A stretch of DNA of 36,803 nt from Verrucomicrobiota bacterium (lineage in GTDB: Bacteria > Verrucomicrobiota > Verrucomicrobiia > Limisphaerales > UBA1096). The DNA lies in NCBI GenBank assembly GCA_030747605.1, contig JASLKL010000007.1, positions 1 to 36,803 of the forward strand. Direction: 5' to 3'. The notes under the pieces were generated by a model. It had not been told where the DNA came from. It saw nothing but the letters and a program-made list of their open reading frames with translations, and searched no databases. Shown here in pieces: positions 16,075 to 25,857 of the stretch. Within the stretch, counting starts at the first letter, position 1. Each line of letters starts with the position of its first letter. The translations under genes and the position numbers were made by a program.

Positions 16075-18213
16075 CTATTTTTCTTCTACCAATCGCTGTG
16101 CTTCGCGATGATTCAACTTGCCGGTTCCCAATTTGGGGATTTCTTTCAGGACGTGGATTTCACGTGGTGTGCAAAGGTTAATTAATCCAGCAGAAGCGAC
16201 GGCATCACGGATCTCAGAGGTCTTGAGATTTGGTTCATTGGTTACAGCAACTAGTTTTTCTCCTTTATCTGCATCAGTCACAGCAATTACGGCGATCTCA
16301 CAGTTTTCGCCGTGATGAGGAAATGCTCCTGCGAGGGCATCTTCGACTGCGGTTAGGCTTACCATTTCACCGCTGATTTTTGCAAATCGTTTAGCGCGGC
16401 CCTTTATCCAAAAATACCCATCGTCGTCCACTTTCACTATATCTCCGGTATCGTACCAGCCGTTGAGCGATTGGAATGCCTTGTTAGCGTCCTTGTTAAG
16501 GTATCCCTTCATTACGTTGGGACCTTTAACGAAAAGTCGGCCGGCATCCTTTACTCCGTCGACTGGCTCTAATTTCCATTCCATATCTGGAAGAATACGG
16601 CCGACCGATCCAAATCTATTGTCTGCCTTGGTGTTGGCACTAATACCTGGCGAACACTCTGTGACTCCGTAAGCCTCTGTAATACGAACGCCGAATTTTC
16701 GTGCCCAAGTATCTGAAGTTGCCTGTTGAATTTTTTCTGCACCAGCCAACAAATACCGAACATTCCGAAAATCATACGGATGGGCTTTTTTGGCGTAACC
16801 ATTAAGGAATGTGTTGGTACTTAGGAATATGGTCGTGTTGGAATTATAAACGGCTGTAGGGATTACGCGATATTGCAACGGTGACGGGAAAATTGTTGTC
16901 CGCAATCCGCGGCAAAGTGGCAATAATGTGCCAACAACTAACCCGAAGCTATGGAACATTGGTAAGCAGTTGAAAATGCTGTCCGTGTCGAGGATGTCTA
17001 CCATCGCGAGTAGTTGTCGTAAATTGGCTAGAATATTTTTGTGTGTTAATTCCACTCCCTTCGGAATTCCCTCAGATCCGCTTGTGAACAAAACTACGGC
17101 TGTCTTATCGGATGGGATGTGAAACTGTGATTGTCCAAATTTTAACTTATGCTTTATTAGTATGGTCAACTTAGTTGGAGCTGAAATTTTTTCACGTACT
17201 TTCTCTAGATATATAAATTCGATGCCAGCGTCCTTCATCGGCTGTATATTTATACCGGCTTTCTCTAAAAATGCTTGAGACGTTATGATTTGTTTCACTC
17301 CAGCCAAGTCTGAACATGTCTGCATTATTGAAACCCCACTACTATAATTCAAAATTGCTGGTACTTTTCCAAGACGCCAGAGTGCTAAAAGAGTAATCGG
17401 TGTTGCGTTGACATTTGGTAAAAGTAGGCCCACTCGTTCGATGTCAGGCTTCAGTAGTTTATTGAATTGCCCAGATAAGACTTCTGATCCGACCATTACC
17501 ATTCGATGATTAAGGCGTTGCCCTGTAACATCTTCTAGCACTATTGATTTTGGACGCTCACGACCCATGGAACCTATGGCTGTCAATAAATCTTGAGGGC
17601 CTAAGTTCATTTCAGTCTGAAACTGAAGTCCCATCAATTGCTCTCTAAGCCATTGCGTATAAGCTTCTCTTGCATTGGATCTATTACTTAGTGTTTTAGG
17701 AGCGGATTGGGGGTCACTGAAATGAATGGTTAAACTTGGAAAGATTTTTTTCCATCCGGGATGCTTTGAATAAGGCAGGCGATGAGCATTTCTTTGATAG
17801 CAGGTTATTATTTTCGCATTAGTTTTTTCTAGTAGGAAGCCAGTCCCTTCAAAGAGTTTCATCAAGCTGCCGGTTTCTGATAGGCGCCCTTCAGCAAAAA
17901 GAACCAATCGGCCACCACTCTTCAAAAAGTTCGACATTTCTTTGATGGCAAATGGTGAAGCATTGTCTATTGGAAAAGTGAACCGGTTACGCATTACAAA
18001 CCGAAAAATCCAATGGCTTTCAGCACGTGTAGACGAAACGACAAACTTCCAATCTTCCTGAAGGCAAATTCCAACTATCCACCAGTCAAACCAAGACACA
18101 TGATTGGGTACGAGTAGAACTGGGCCATTTGTCTTTAGAACCTCAGCGTTATGTATTTTGAATCCGAAAATAATTCGGGCAAAAATTCGGCTTATAAAGC
18201 GAAACAATGGCAT
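16075..18213 (-). CDS. Aas-like fusion: PlsC-type acyltransferase plus AMP-binding acyl-activating enzyme
   Basis: A 712-residue two-domain protein. Residues 1-195 are a lysophospholipid acyltransferase domain with the catalytic Asn-His38-x4-Asp43 and Phe-Ala-Glu-Gly-Arg (106-110). Residues 205-712 are an AMP-binding adenylate-forming domain with Phe-Thr-Ser-Gly-Ser-Glu-Gly-Ile-Pro-Lys-Gly (376-386), an Ala-Tyr-Gly-Val-Thr-Glu motif, Tyr-Asp-Thr-Gly-Asp, and the C-terminal catalytic Lys699 in Gly-Thr-Gly-Lys. This matches Aas, which activates fatty acids onto acyl carrier protein and re-acylates lysophospholipids at the inner membrane. Unlike many Aas-containing loci there is no separate LplT transporter beside it, nor a fused one. 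It starts with ATG at 18213. Domain assignment is sure; the exact substrate pair is inferred. Confidence 0.92.
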   Translation of the reverse strand: MPLFRFISRIFARIIFGFKIHNAEVLKTNGPVLLVPNHVSWFDWWIVGICLQEDWKFVVSSTRAESHWIFRFVMRNRFTFPIDNASPFAIKEMSNFLKSGGRLVLFAEGRLSETGSLMKLFEGTGFLLEKTNAKIITCYQRNAHRLPYSKHPGWKKIFPSLTIHFSDPQSAPKTLSNRSNAREAYTQWLREQLMGLQFQTEMNLGPQDLLTAIGSMGRERPKSIVLEDVTGQRLNHRMVMVGSEVLSGQFNKLLKPDIERVGLLLPNVNATPITLLALWRLGKVPAILNYSSGVSIMQTCSDLAGVKQIITSQAFLEKAGINIQPMKDAGIEFIYLEKVREKISAPTKLTILIKHKLKFGQSQFHIPSDKTAVVLFTSGSEGIPKGVELTHKNILANLRQLLAMVDILDTDSIFNCLPMFHSFGLVVGTLLPLCRGLRTTIFPSPLQYRVIPTAVYNSNTTIFLSTNTFLNGYAKKAHPYDFRNVRYLLAGAEKIQQATSDTWARKFGVRITEAYGVTECSPGISANTKADNRFGSVGRILPDMEWKLEPVDGVKDAGRLFVKGPNVMKGYLNKDANKAFQSLNGWYDTGDIVKVDDDGYFWIKGRAKRFAKISGEMVSLTAVEDALAGAFPHHGENCEIAVIAVTDADKGEKLVAVTNEPNLKTSEIRDAVASAGLINLCTPREIHVLKEIPKLGTGKLNHREAQRLVEEK

Positions 18214-18320
18214 GACATTGAATTATTAATCGGAGCAAACTTAAGTCTAATAGATCGAAACGGAAGCCAAAAAAATGGAGACACTAACATCATTATGATA
18301 AATATCTTTTTCTAAAGAAA

Positions 18321-18346
18321 AAAGCCGACGTAATCTCGTCGGCTTT
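18321..18346 (-). terminator. Intrinsic terminator of the DUF1501 gene
   Basis: A perfect ten-base stem (AAAGCCGACG / CGTCGGCTTT) with a six-base loop. On the - strand it is followed by a T-rich run (TTTTTTCTTT counting the end of the stem). It sits 25 bases after the stop codon of the DUF1501 gene and is the clearest terminator in the window. Confidence 0.9.
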
Positions 18347-18370
18347 AAATTATTATTTAATTTATAGCTA

Positions 18371-19840
18371 TTAAGCGAACAACTTAGTGACTGCCTTGGC
18401 TTTAACCAACTCACGAGGCTGATTCAGGTGATTGTATACGATTGTTTCTGGATCAATGCCGAAGGCGTGATAAATCGTTGCCAGTAATTCGCCTGGGTGG
18501 ACAGGATCCTCAACCGGCGCAGAGCCAGTGCGGTCTGATTTTCCATGTACATAACCTTGTTTGATGCCCGCGCCAGCAATTGCTGCTGTGTAACAGTAAG
18601 GCCAGTGGTCGCGGCCATCGGCACTATTACTATTGCCAGAAGTGCTTACGCCTTTTGTTGGGCTACGGCCAAATTCTCCTACAGCGATGACCAAAGTGTC
18701 TTCTAGCATGCCCCGCTGGCTCAAGTCGGTGATAAGTCCTGAGAGTCCGGCATCTAGCATGGGTGCAGCTTGATCTTTCATGCGCTTTGGTAGTCCAACG
18801 TGAACATCCCAGGAATGGTTGTCTGAATTGGCAACTTTTGGCCAGACTACTTCCACAACTCTTGTGCCAGCCTCAACTAGGCGGCGGGCCAGTAAGCAGC
18901 TTTGACCAAATGTATTGCGACCGTAAAGATTACGGGTTGCTTCTGATTCTTGAGCTAGATCAAATGCATTGCGAGCACGGCCGGATGCTACAAGGTTTAG
19001 GGCTCGGTCATAGTATTCATCAAGTTTGAAGTTGGATACTGCCTTGTCTATATCTGGTGACGCATCATTTATTGCATCGCGAAGGCGGGCGCGACGGCGT
19101 AGACGCAACTCGAATACGTCCGGTCGCATTTTTAAATCATCTGTTTTAACACGGTCCATTTTATTCATATCCATGTCACCTCCATCAGGATAGAGATAAT
19201 ATGGATCGAATGATTTGCCTAAGAAGCCTGCTGTGCCGCCTTTGCCAACTACGTTGCTTTCCTGTAAGGGGCGGGGCAGCATTACAAATGGTAGCATTGG
19301 CTCAGTCGTTGGGCGTAACCGAACGATATTAGAACCAAAGTTAGGGAAATCTTTTGGGCTTGGAGGTTCTAGCTGACCAGAAGGACTCACTTTGTCGGTA
19401 GTGTATCCGGTCATCATCTGGTAGATCGCAGCTGTGTGGTTGAATAGTCCATTAGGAGTATAACTCATCGAACGTATCATCGACATTTTGTCATTTACCT
19501 TAGCCAGTTTGGGCATCAATTCGGTAAAGTTTACACCGGGAATTTTTGTTGGGATGGGCTTGAAGATGGACTTTACATTGTCGGGGGCATCCGGTTTAGG
19601 ATCCCACAAGTCTATATGACTAGGTCCTCCTTGCAAGTAGCAGAGAATTACATGTTTTGCCTTGCCCCATCCAGGGCCTCCTACATGACCAGCTTCGGTG
19701 GCACGTGCCTGAAGTTTGAGTATATTGGCTAAACCTAAGCCCATCATACTTGATCCTCCTATACGAAGTAGGTCGCGTCTTGAAACCTTCAAGTGCGGAT
19801 CACATAAGTCCTTTCCTGGTGCTCCTGGTATTGTAATCAT
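18371..19840 (-). CDS. DUF1501 family exported protein with Tat signal
   Basis: A 489-residue protein with a twin-arginine signal (Ser-Arg21-Arg22-Asp-Leu-Leu-Arg-Ile-Gly-Gly, then a hydrophobic stretch to about residue 46). The rest matches DUF1501, a family related to sulfatases/alkaline phosphatases by fold: [10 protein letters not shown] after the signal, Asp-Asn-His-Ser-Trp-Asp-Val-His, and Gly-Glu-Phe-Gly-Arg-Ser-Pro with Gly-Arg-Asp-His-Trp-Pro near the C terminus. These conserved His/Asp/Glu residues could bind metal. Its biochemical activity is not established. It follows the DUF1549/DUF1553 gene by 65 bases on the same strand, the standard pairing in Planctomycetes and Verrucomicrobia, and a strong terminator ends the unit. 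Export through Tat suggests it folds, perhaps with a cofactor, in the cytoplasm. Confidence 0.95.
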   Translation of the reverse strand: MITIPGAPGKDLCDPHLKVSRRDLLRIGGSSMMGLGLANILKLQARATEAGHVGGPGWGKAKHVILCYLQGGPSHIDLWDPKPDAPDNVKSIFKPIPTKIPGVNFTELMPKLAKVNDKMSMIRSMSYTPNGLFNHTAAIYQMMTGYTTDKVSPSGQLEPPSPKDFPNFGSNIVRLRPTTEPMLPFVMLPRPLQESNVVGKGGTAGFLGKSFDPYYLYPDGGDMDMNKMDRVKTDDLKMRPDVFELRLRRRARLRDAINDASPDIDKAVSNFKLDEYYDRALNLVASGRARNAFDLAQESEATRNLYGRNTFGQSCLLARRLVEAGTRVVEVVWPKVANSDNHSWDVHVGLPKRMKDQAAPMLDAGLSGLITDLSQRGMLEDTLVIAVGEFGRSPTKGVSTSGNSNSADGRDHWPYCYTAAIAGAGIKQGYVHGKSDRTGSAPVEDPVHPGELLATIYHAFGIDPETIVYNHLNQPRELVKAKAVTKLFA

Positions 19841-19905
19841 TGTTTTAAGTCGATTTAAAAATTAAGTGTCTCTTTTCAGAAAGGCTAACATTTTTATCAT
19901 GATCG

Positions 19906-22900
19906 TCAACGGTTGAATAAGAACGCTGGACTGTTAATTAGTGCCCAGGCTATGTCTTGTGCCGCTGTCAAACGGACAGTTTCCTGTTGAGCTTTGCTTA
20001 GCTCTAATGCACGGCGAAGTTCCGCAAGTTTAGGATCTATAGTAAGTGGTTGTTCCGCTTTTGCTAGGGAAGACTTAAGCTCCTTGAGCTTTGGATCCTC
20101 TGGTCGTTTTTTCTTAGCGTTTTCAAGTTCCTTGTTTTTGGTCGCCAAATCCTTGTCTTGTGCCTTGAAGTAGTCTGTTAGGCGTTTGTTTTGATCGCTG
20201 CTTCGCTTATCTAAGGCGGTTGCTAGAATAACGCTAATATCACCTGGATGACCGATCTCAACCTTTTCATCGGTTGTGACAAGAAGGCGGAATTTCCCAA
20301 TTGAGTGTTTGTTGCTGTTGTAGTTTTGGTTTAGTGAGAAAGTTAGACGTGATCCGCCCTCAGTTCCAAATTTTTCTTTTGGTATAAAGATGGCAGTTCT
20401 GTCAGCTCCTAGTTTCGGGCTAGATGCCCAGCCTTTATTATCCACCTTTCCGTCGATTGCTTTCTTTACGTCGAAATCCTTTTGATTAAAGTCTGACTTC
20501 GCTTCCTTGAATGAAACTTTGGTGGATTTACGACTTTGTTCTTTTCCTGTTGAGATTGCCTTTAGGCCAAACTCAGTTAAAACAAAATTGCCATCGTCAT
20601 TTCGGCCTGGCCCTTTTTTTGGTAGCTTGTCGTCTGCCAGCAATTCAAGACGAACTCCTGTGATGCCGTTAAGTTTGGTGTCGGCATTGACAGTATAAAC
20701 TGTCTTTTTAAGATCACCACTGGCAAAGACTATGTTGCCTTCACGCTTCTCAAGTTTAGTGCCGTTTGTAGCTTTTAAATCACCAATAACTAAATCATTC
20801 CACTTAGTTGTCTTTGCAGCGGAGCCCTCCCATTCAGTCAAGCGTTTGGCTAGTTCATTATTGTAGGTTTTTAGTGACTCTTCTGCCTTTGCTATGCGTT
20901 CTTTTTGTTTCCTGTCGGCATCGGCTTCACGGGGAGCAATCTCCATTTTGTATGCCTCAAGTTTAGTTTTAGCTAAGCGGATGGCATCCGTGCGCTTCTT
21001 GGCACGTTTTGTTTCGATTGGTTCGATTTCTTTCTCATGTTTGGCTAATTGATTGATTGCAGTTTCGTGTTCTAACTTTACGTCTTCGATTATTGTTTTT
21101 GCTGCAGAGATTTCTTTCGGGGTGGCATGACGGTTCAGCACTCTCAGGAACAATTCGTCAACCATCTTTTCATCGTCTGCCATGTCGGATACAAGTTTGG
21201 TAATAGCATTGTCTTTTGAACTAATGGCATTGTCTACGGTTGGTCCACTAATGAGTGCCATAATCGGCCCCAATTGGAGTTCGTTGGATCGCTCACATTC
21301 ACAAGCACTTTCGCGTGCTGGTCGACCTAGATTGCCTAGAAAACCATCGGCAAGTTTTACTCCTGAATCAGGAAGTTGCGCGGCCCGTGTGCCTTCAGGC
21401 ACTCCGGGAAATTTACTTTTAGTGCCAGTTACTCGGTAAATTGAATCAAATAAAACCTCAGCTGGCAGTCGTCGTGCTTTGGCATGCGAGAAGTTAATTG
21501 TGTCGTCTTCATTCCACTTGTTGGTTTTTAGGCTCAATTGGTAAGTCCGGGATTTGGTTATGATTTTTACCAAATGACGTACATCGAAACCGCTTTCAGT
21601 GAATTCCTTTGTTAGCCAATCTAGTAATTCGGGATTACTTGGTGGATTGCCGGCACGTATATCGTCAATTGGTTCAATGATGCCGGTCCCGGTCATATAT
21701 CCCCAAATACGGTTCACATAGCTCTTGGCGAAATACTCGTTGTCTGGGGACGTTAACCAAGCAGCGAAGCTTTCGCGGCGACTTCCATCTTTTGGAGTAT
21801 TGTGTTCACTTGCAAACGGAAATGAAGGTGGTGTGATTTCACCGGTTCTATCATGCTTGGTTTCTCCTTCATTACGATCATATATAATTTCGTAGAGAGG
21901 CTTGGCTCCTTCAACTGCTGTCCCTCCTATGCGTTTATCTCCGGCCTTGTCATCCTTCTTTAGACTAACTTGAGCGAAATAAGCTGTGGTTTCGTAATAT
22001 TGATCTTGTGTCCATCTTTCAAATGGATGGTCATGGCATTTGTTACAGTTGAATCTAGTTGCTAGAAAAAGATGGGTGGTGTTTTCCATAATAGCGGTAG
22101 GTTCTCGTAATATCTTGTAGTATGAGGCTGGGGGATTGTCCTTATTAGAACCGCTTGCAGTAATGATTTTTCGTGCGAACTCATCATAAGGAGTATTGTT
22201 GGCGATCTCATTTCGAATCCATTTACGGAAGGTTGATGATCCGTCTGTTCCTAGAAATTTCCTGTTAACCAGCAACATGTCGGCCCACTTGTTGGTCCAG
22301 TGGTCGATGTAGTTATCACTGCCTATAAGTTTGTCAATTAACTCATCTCTTTTAATTTTGCTATCTCGTTTGTCAGCAGCAAACTTGCGTGCATCTTCGC
22401 TACTAGGAGGTAAGCCGATTAAATCGAGGTAAATACGGCGTAGAAAGTCTTCGTCTGAGCTTAAACCTGATGGAAGCGTCTTGGTGCGTTTCAGCTTGGC
22501 TGCGACAAACTCATCTACCCTGTTGTTATGTGGCATTTCTTTCCATTCAAACCCAGAGCGATTGCCCATAACGGTAACGATTGTAGATGCATAAGCACCT
22601 TCAAATCGTGCAAGCATCGGAGCTTCACCGCGGCGAGCTGTAGTTAATAAGCCTCCTTTATTGGTATTAGCGATGTCAGAGTTTCCGGTTTCTATGAATG
22701 ACTCTGCGGTAACATCACGTTTTTCACCGTTAGCATATGTTGCGATAACACGCATCTGCTGCTTATCGCCAATCTTTTGAACCACAGGGTTCTGTGGATA
22801 TAGATCGATTCCTGTTACCCGAGGCGAATTGATCTCAAGCTTGGCACCATTCGCAATCCAACTCTTCAGGATTTCATAGTAGTCTTCCCCTGTTTTTGTT

Positions 22901-24903
22901 AACTGTCCGCCTTCATGCGGTACAGATGCTGATGATTTAAGCAGGATCAAACTATTATCCGGTGAAGCGATATTAACTCGGCGACTAGCCAGATCATCAG
23001 TGAAGGCTCTAATGTCATAGATCGGATCATATCCGCGCAAAGATAACTTGAATCCATTCTTGCCATCCTTTGCTCCATGACAGGTTCCAGCATTACAGCC
23101 CAACTTAGATAGCACTGGCATGACATCACGAATATAGTCAGGATTAAAATCACCAGTGACACCAGCCACTCGAATTGGCAGGGTCATTTTTTGATTCTTG
23201 TGATAAATTTCCAGCTTGGCTTCTCCGTTCTTAACCGGTGAGATCATGCCACTTTTGCTAACCTTGATTATTTCTGAATCCAATTTGAAAGCAAAGTCTC
23301 TAGATGCATCGTATTTTTCACCGTTGCCTTTCACCGCAGTTAGTAGCATCTGGTTGTAGTCAAATTTTCCGTTCAGGTTAATCTCGGAAGGTTCGACTGA
23401 TAGTGCAATTACATCCTGAAGTTTATCTTCTGCCATAGGGACAGACATAAATGCCCGTTTTAAGCCGAGCGACTTGCTGTCATATAACCGTACCACTCCA
23501 TCTGCGCCCCCTGCGGCAATTGTTTCTCCGTCAGGACTAAATGCAGCAGAATAAACCGAAGTGCCAAGTGAGAGTTTGGCTAATAGTTTGACTTGTTTGG
23601 TGTGATATTCGGCAGAAAGTTTTTTGGAGTTTCCATCCAGTGGTCGCTCAAATGCTTTCTTTAAGGCATCGTTTACACTGCTGTCGTAGTCGGAGCTATA
23701 GAGATGTAGTGATCCCACTCCATTGTAGCTACTGCCAGCGATCATCTTTTTCCCATCTGGTGCGAAGTCAACTGCGAAGATTCTGCCCGGCATTGGCGGG
23801 AATTTTCGAACAAGATTTGAGTTATCGCCGATCACGCGCTTAGTTACACGGGTCAGCCGGAAAATTTGTGGCACTCCGTCTGATCCGCCAACGAGGACTT
23901 CTTCTTTTTTTGGGTGAACTGTGATTGCATGTATTCCACCTTTAAGTGCGCCTGGAGTTATTGAGGTGATGTTATCGACAAATCGTTGTGTAGCCACTTC
24001 GGTTAATTTAACCGCCATGTCGCGTCCAACAGAAATCAAGTGATCTCCCTTGTTGTTCCATACCGTATCTAGTACCCAGTCATCATGGGTGTCTTTGAAC
24101 AGTACTTGTTTGCCGCTACTAACGTCGTAAGCACGAAGTGTAGAATCTGACAATCCAACTGATACCTTTTTATTATCAGGCGACCAACTGATGCCATACA
24201 GTGTGTCGTAACCAACGGGGATCGACATAGACAGTTTTCGGCTACTGACGTTCCAAATTTGAATCTCTCCAGAACGTGCAGGTAATCCACCGGCAACTGC
24301 CAGTTTTTTACCATCATGTGAAAATTTTACTTTTTGAATTCGCTCTGACAATCCAACTAATCGGCCTTCCAAACCAGAGCCATCTGTGTTGTGCAAAAGG
24401 ATTTCATGATAACCAGCAACCGCGATTAGTGAGCCGTCTGGGGAATAATCAATTGAGGAGATGACTGGAGGCAAGCTGTACACGGGTGGATTATCCATGT
24501 TGTAGAGTTGCTTTGCACTTGCCGGTGTGTCATCCACCGCGCCTTCAATTACCCATCGAGTAATCAAGTCGATCTGGTCTTTAGGCAATGGATCTTCCTT
24601 TTGAGGCATCTCTGCTTCGCCGTCGATCGGGGTTATTAGTGTAATCAAATGACTCTCATCTGGCTTTCCAGGAATAATCGCAACCTCTTCACTGTCTCCT
24701 CCCTTCAGGAGTGCTTTGAAGGTCGTCATTACATAGTCACCATTGGCTTTGGCAGGTTGGTGGCACCCGTGGCATGAGGCCTGAAAAATGGGGCGAATGT
24801 CGTTGTAAAAACTAACTTTTTTGGCCTTATCTTCCTCGGCTTGGATAGAAGATGTCATCCAAAACAAAGCGAAAGGTATAAACTGAAAAAATCTTTGTCT
24901 CAT
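19906..24903 (-). CDS. Giant fusion: cytochrome c, WD40-like propeller, Ig-like, DUF1549 and DUF1553 domains
   Basis: A 1665-residue exported protein. The frame is open up to an ATG at 24999, but the ATG at 24903 is preferred: AAGGA lies seven bases before it and a signal peptide (residues 1-22) follows directly. Domains in order: Planctomycete-type cytochrome (about 30-130; Cys44-x-x-Cys47-His48), WD40-like propeller (about 140-480), Ig-like/BIG2-like (500-580), a second cytochrome-like domain with Cys603-x4-Cys608-His609 (590-690), a second BIG2-like domain (695-780), DUF1549 (795-985) with Cys953-x-x-Cys956-His957-Asp-His-Pro, and DUF1553 (about 1040-1270, resuming at 1645-1665). The DUF1553 part is interrupted by two Lys/Glu-rich coiled coils (1270-1360, 1560-1640) around a galactose-binding-like domain (1365-1545). 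Paired with the DUF1501 gene downstream. Probably a periplasmic or surface redox protein; substrate unknown, and a link to polysaccharide or organosulfate use is only a family-level suggestion. Confidence 0.93.
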   Translation of the reverse strand: MRQRFFQFIPFALFWMTSSIQAEEDKAKKVSFYNDIRPIFQASCHGCHQPAKANGDYVMTTFKALLKGGDSEEVAIIPGKPDESHLITLITPIDGEAEMPQKEDPLPKDQIDLITRWVIEGAVDDTPASAKQLYNMDNPPVYSLPPVISSIDYSPDGSLIAVAGYHEILLHNTDGSGLEGRLVGLSERIQKVKFSHDGKKLAVAGGLPARSGEIQIWNVSSRKLSMSIPVGYDTLYGISWSPDNKKVSVGLSDSTLRAYDVSSGKQVLFKDTHDDWVLDTVWNNKGDHLISVGRDMAVKLTEVATQRFVDNITSITPGALKGGIHAITVHPKKEEVLVGGSDGVPQIFRLTRVTKRVIGDNSNLVRKFPPMPGRIFAVDFAPDGKKMIAGSSYNGVGSLHLYSSDYDSSVNDALKKAFERPLDGNSKKLSAEYHTKQVKLLAKLSLGTSVYSAAFSPDGETIAAGGADGVVRLYDSKSLGLKRAFMSVPMAEDKLQDVIALSVEPSEINLNGKFDYNQMLLTAVKGNGEKYDASRDFAFKLDSEIIKVSKSGMISPVKNGEAKLEIYHKNQKMTLPIRVAGVTGDFNPDYIRDVMPVLSKLGCNAGTCHGAKDGKNGFKLSLRGYDPIYDIRAFTDDLASRRVNIASPDNSLILLKSSASVPHEGGQLTKTGEDYYEILKSWIANGAKLEINSPRVTGIDLYPQNPVVQKIGDKQQMRVIATYANGEKRDVTAESFIETGNSDIANTNKGGLLTTARRGEAPMLARFEGAYASTIVTVMGNRSGFEWKEMPHNNRVDEFVAAKLKRTKTLPSGLSSDEDFLRRIYLDLIGLPPSSEDARKFAADKRDSKIKRDELIDKLIGSDNYIDHWTNKWADMLLVNRKFLGTDGSSTFRKWIRNEIANNTPYDEFARKIITASGSNKDNPPASYYKILREPTAIMENTTHLFLATRFNCNKCHDHPFERWTQDQYYETTAYFAQVSLKKDDKAGDKRIGGTAVEGAKPLYEIIYDRNEGETKHDRTGEITPPSFPFASEHNTPKDGSRRESFAAWLTSPDNEYFAKSYVNRIWGYMTGTGIIEPIDDIRAGNPPSNPELLDWLTKEFTESGFDVRHLVKIITKSRTYQLSLKTNKWNEDDTINFSHAKARRLPAEVLFDSIYRVTGTKSKFPGVPEGTRAAQLPDSGVKLADGFLGNLGRPARESACECERSNELQLGPIMALISGPTVDNAISSKDNAITKLVSDMADDEKMVDELFLRVLNRHATPKEISAAKTIIEDVKLEHETAINQLAKHEKEIEPIETKRAKKRTDAIRLAKTKLEAYKMEIAPREADADRKQKERIAKAEESLKTYNNELAKRLTEWEGSAAKTTKWNDLVIGDLKATNGTKLEKREGNIVFASGDLKKTVYTVNADTKLNGITGVRLELLADDKLPKKGPGRNDDGNFVLTEFGLKAISTGKEQSRKSTKVSFKEAKSDFNQKDFDVKKAIDGKVDNKGWASSPKLGADRTAIFIPKEKFGTEGGSRLTFSLNQNYNSNKHSIGKFRLLVTTDEKVEIGHPGDISVILATALDKRSSDQNKRLTDYFKAQDKDLATKNKELENAKKKRPEDPKLKELKSSLAKAEQPLTIDPKLAELRRALELSKAQQETVRLTAAQDIAWALINSPAFLFNR

Positions 24904-24910
24904 TAAGTTT

Positions 24911-24915
24911 TCCTT
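24911..24915 (-). promoter_or_regulatory. Shine-Dalgarno sequence deciding the start of the DUF1549/DUF1553 gene
   Basis: On the - strand AAGGA lies seven bases before the ATG at 24903. This favours that start over the upstream in-frame ATG at 24999, whose first 32 residues do not look like a signal peptide. Confidence 0.65.
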
Positions 24916-25086
24916 AAAATACAGCATTGTTGCAGGCATCCACGCGTGATTAGTTACAATTGCTTCGGAAAATCGTACATATTCCAGTGTTTTTTTCAAT
25001 AAAAATCAAAGGTTTTGGAAGTTGAGCAAATCAATTAATCCAATAAAAAAAGATTAAGAAACCCCGATTTATCAATTGTTATTTAA

Positions 25087-25857
25087 TTAAGAGTGAGAAG
25101 TCTTTTTGGCAGTAATGAAGGCGTTAAACATTAGGTAGCGCCAAGGGCCAAGATTTAGAGTGAGATCGATCAGTTTAGGGACATATCGATCAGTACATTC
25201 GACGCTCAAAACTTCGCACCCATTTTGTTCTAGAAAGAATTTTATTTCTAATCCATTGGTAGCGACGATAGCGTCATCATCGGGCTGAAAAGTTTCACGA
25301 ACTACTGGCTCCATCCGGTCGAAGCGTACGGTGTTTGGATTGGTTGCCATCTGAAGGCGCTTGGCTCGAAGGCGTCGCCAATTTTTGAGTTTATTGGTTA
25401 GGCCCCGCATTTTAGGATGATAATCGCGAAATCCAAATACACGGAAAAAATTGGGGCTTGATAGGATGATACGACCACCTGGCTTTACGACTCGAACCAG
25501 TTCTGTGATGAAGGTTTCGGGTTGTTCAACATGCTCAAGTACATTCAGGGCGCCAGCGCTATCGAAGGTGTCATCATTGAATGGAAGAGTGACTCCATCG
25601 TATAGTTGACATAGTGGGCTTACTTCTTTTGCTTTGGCAATATTTGGTTCAGAGATTTCGACACCATATGCTTCGTGTCCGAGTTCAATTAATCGCTGTA
25701 CGACTTGGCCAACACCACATCCAACATCGAGTATCTTGCTGCTTGGTTGTGTATTGCCTAGCGCATCAGAATACTTAGCGTAAAATTCGGCATCCCAGTT
25801 TTCTAGAAAATGGGCATAGGCCTTGTTTTCTTGATAATAATCTTTCTGATGGCTCAT
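25087..25857 (-). CDS. SAM-dependent methyltransferase, class I
   Basis: A 256-residue cytoplasmic methyltransferase. The SAM-binding motif Ile-Leu-Asp-Val-Gly-Cys-Gly-Val-Gly-Gln is at 42-51, followed by Gly-Val-Glu-Ile-Ser and the motif Ala-Gly-Ala-Leu-Asn-Val-Leu-Glu-His-Val and Val-Lys-Pro-Gly-Gly. This is the UbiE/Methyltransf_11-type core seen in many glycan-modifying enzymes. It is the last gene of the polysaccharide operon; its ATG shares one base with the stop of the YfhO-type gene (TAATG). Context suggests methylation of a sugar or lipid-linked intermediate, but the acceptor cannot be read from the sequence. Confidence 0.9.
   Translation of the reverse strand: MSHQKDYYQENKAYAHFLENWDAEFYAKYSDALGNTQPSSKILDVGCGVGQVVQRLIELGHEAYGVEISEPNIAKAKEVSPLCQLYDGVTLPFNDDTFDSAGALNVLEHVEQPETFITELVRVVKPGGRIILSSPNFFRVFGFRDYHPKMRGLTNKLKNWRRLRAKRLQMATNPNTVRFDRMEPVVRETFQPDDDAIVATNGLEIKFFLEQNGCEVLSVECTDRYVPKLIDLTLNLGPWRYLMFNAFITAKKTSHS

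Noticed and set aside
24904-24999. ATG at 24999 as the start of the DUF1549/DUF1553 protein
   Set aside because: The added 32 residues have no signal-peptide character, while the ATG at 24903 has an AAGGA site and a signal peptide directly after it.
25042-25075. Possible terminator after the 25087-25857 methyltransferase gene (A-run on + strand next to GATTAAGAAACCCCGATTTATC)
   Set aside because: The stem is short and mismatched; the T-run on the - strand is good but the hairpin is not convincing.
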